Shown here: positions 5,464-6,597 of the stretch, piece by piece | How positions within the stretch are numbered: position 1 is the stretch's first letter | How the letters are laid out: every line of letters begins with the position of its first letter | From: Thermomicrobiales bacterium | GTDB taxonomy: Bacteria; Chloroflexota; Limnocylindria; Limnocylindrales; CSP1-4 | Direction: 5' to 3' | NCBI GenBank assembly: GCA_004525275.1 | Contig: SPCO01000083.1 | Coordinates: forward strand, 1 to 6,597 | Length of the DNA: 6,597 nt | The notes under the pieces: generated by a model | Told to the model about the DNA's origin: nothing | The model's database searches: none | Seen by the model: only the letters and a program-made list of their open reading frames with translations | Program-made: the position numbers and the translations under genes

Positions 5464-6597
5464 GTGGACGCCCAGGAGATCAAGACCGCCGTCGCCCATC
5501 AGGAGGCCGCGCGCAGCGCCGTCGAGGCGCCGTTCGTGAACCTCGCCGACCCGGCCCTCGCGCTGGGTCCGACCGGGGCTCCGGCGGTCAGCCGGCGGGC
5601 GCCGATCTGGGATGACATCCCGGATGAGAAATGGAACGACTGGCGCTGGCAGCTCAGCCATCGTGTCAACGATCTCGACGAGATCGCGCAGGTCCTTGAG
5701 ATCACCGACGATGAGCGCGCCGGCTTGTCCGAACCCGACAAGTTCCGGGTCGACATCACCCCCTACTTCATCAGCCTCATCGATCCGAAGGACCCAAACG
5801 ACCCGATCCGCCGACAGGTGATCCCGAGCGCGAGCGAGCACCAGGCCTTCACCGCGATGATGGAGGACTCGCTGGCCGAGGACCGTCACTCGCCGGTGCC
5901 GGGTCTCGTCCACCGTTACCCGGATCGCGTCCTCATGCTGGTCACGACCCAGTGTGCGAGCTACTGCCGGTATTGCACACGCAGCCGGATCGTCGGTGAC
6001 CCGACCCAGAACTTCAACCGCAACGACCACGAGGCCCAGCTCGAGTACCTGCGCCGCACCCCGCAGGTCCGCGATGTCCTGATCTCCGGCGGCGATGGCC
6101 TGACCCTCGCCCCCAAGCTGTTCGAGTCGATCCTCCGTGGTCTGCGCGAGATCCCCCACATCGAGATCATCCGGATCGGCTCACGGGTGCCGGTATTCCT
6201 GCCGCAGCGGATCGACGACGAGTTGTGCGAGATGCTCGCGAAATACCACCCGTTGTGGATCAACCTGCATTTCAATCACCCCAACGAGATCACCCCGGAG
6301 GTCTCGCGTGCCGTCGACAAGCTGACCCGGGCCGGGCTCCCGGTCGGCAACCAGAGCGTGCTCCTGGCCGGTGTCAACGACTGCGTGCATATCCAGCGCG
6401 CGCTCGTCCACGAGCTCGTCGCCAACCGGATCCGGCCGTACTACCTGTATCAATGTGACCTGGTCGAAGGCTCCGGTCATTTTCGGACCCCGGTCGGCAA
6501 GGGCCTCGAGATCATGGAGGGATTGCGTGGCCATACCTCCGGCTACGCCGTTCCGACCTACGTCATCGACGCGCCCGGCGGCGGCGGCAAGATCCCG
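5464..6597 (+). CDS. kamA: Lysine 2,3-aminomutase, radical SAM/PLP enzyme (3' end outside window)
   Basis: The frame is open for 378 codons to the window edge. It converts L-lysine to L-beta-lysine in the cytoplasm, in lysine fermentation or in making beta-lysine and its acetyl osmolyte; which applies here depends on genes outside the window. Visible motifs: WNDWRWQ (57-63), SPVPGLVHRYPDRVL (143-157), the [4Fe-4S] cluster motif CASYCRYC (C164, C168, C171), SGGDG (208-212), GSRVPVFLPQRI (239-250), NLHFNHPNEIT (267-277) and GLRGHTSGY (353-361). Using my memory of the Clostridium subterminale enzyme, R173 matches the carboxylate-binding Arg134, D332 and D369 match the lysine-amino-binding Asp293 and Asp330, K376 in PGGGGK is the PLP lysine Lys337, and C307 matches zinc ligand Cys268. 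Both Asp residues favour lysine over glutamate as substrate. About 40 extra residues precede WNDWRWQ; a GTG at 5536 would remove 24 of them. The remaining C-terminal part, with the other zinc ligands, lies past the window. Confidence 0.95.
   Translation, partial: MDAQEIKTAVAHQEAARSAVEAPFVNLADPALALGPTGAPAVSRRAPIWDDIPDEKWNDWRWQLSHRVNDLDEIAQVLEITDDERAGLSEPDKFRVDITPYFISLIDPKDPNDPIRRQVIPSASEHQAFTAMMEDSLAEDRHSPVPGLVHRYPDRVLMLVTTQCASYCRYCTRSRIVGDPTQNFNRNDHEAQLEYLRRTPQVRDVLISGGDGLTLAPKLFESILRGLREIPHIEIIRIGSRVPVFLPQRIDDELCEMLAKYHPLWINLHFNHPNEITPEVSRAVDKLTRAGLPVGNQSVLLAGVNDCVHIQRALVHELVANRIRPYYLYQCDLVEGSGHFRTPVGKGLEIMEGLRGHTSGYAVPTYVIDAPGGGGKIP

Noticed and set aside
5404..6159. Minus-strand open frame of 251 codons opposite kamA
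   Set aside because: kamA carries all its catalytic motifs on the plus strand. The antisense frame has no recognisable domain and no ribosome site.
1..6597. CRISPR array, insertion sequence, phage or toxin-antitoxin genes
   Set aside because: No regularly spaced repeats, transposase motifs, terminal inverted repeats or phage-type genes were seen on either strand.

Overview
This is a GC-rich bacterial fragment with five protein genes, two of them cut by the window edges. GTG and TTG starts, an apparently leaderless gene and a 'GCTAnCATC'-type -10 element suggest a Chloroflexota or actinobacterium-like organism. That is inference from style and gene content; there is no rRNA or other taxonomic marker here.

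Layout. (1) Positions 3-1372, plus strand: two tandem paralogues of a family I do not recognise. The first is cut at its 5' side. The second is complete and consists of an N-terminal CxxC/CxxC zinc ribbon, one transmembrane helix, an Ala/Pro-rich linker and a predicted helical domain of about 120 residues. That domain aligns without gaps to the first protein at roughly 43% identity, counted by eye. (2) Positions 1394-4914, minus strand: a two-gene operon. An MMPL/RND-superfamily transporter of 757 residues is followed, with a 4-base ATGA overlap, by a lipoprotein of the AttH/CrtC-like (lipocalin-type) family. Together they suggest an envelope system that exports or handles a hydrophobic molecule. 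(3) Positions 4915-5014: a divergent control region. (4) Positions 5015-5335, plus strand: a small protein with three transmembrane helices and no recognised family, starting with GTG six bases after an extended -10 box, so probably translated from a leaderless mRNA. (5) Positions 5464-6597, plus strand: a lysine 2,3-aminomutase (KamA), cut at its 3' side. The radical-SAM cluster motif, the PLP lysine and the substrate-binding Arg and Asp residues expected from the clostridial enzyme are all visible.

The plus and minus transcription units converge at 1372/1394 with only 21 bases between the stop codons and no clear terminator. They diverge at 4914/5015. No tRNA, rRNA, CRISPR array, insertion sequence or phage gene is visible. 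The most open questions are the paralogue pair, the MMPL/AttH-like pairing and the small membrane protein upstream of kamA.
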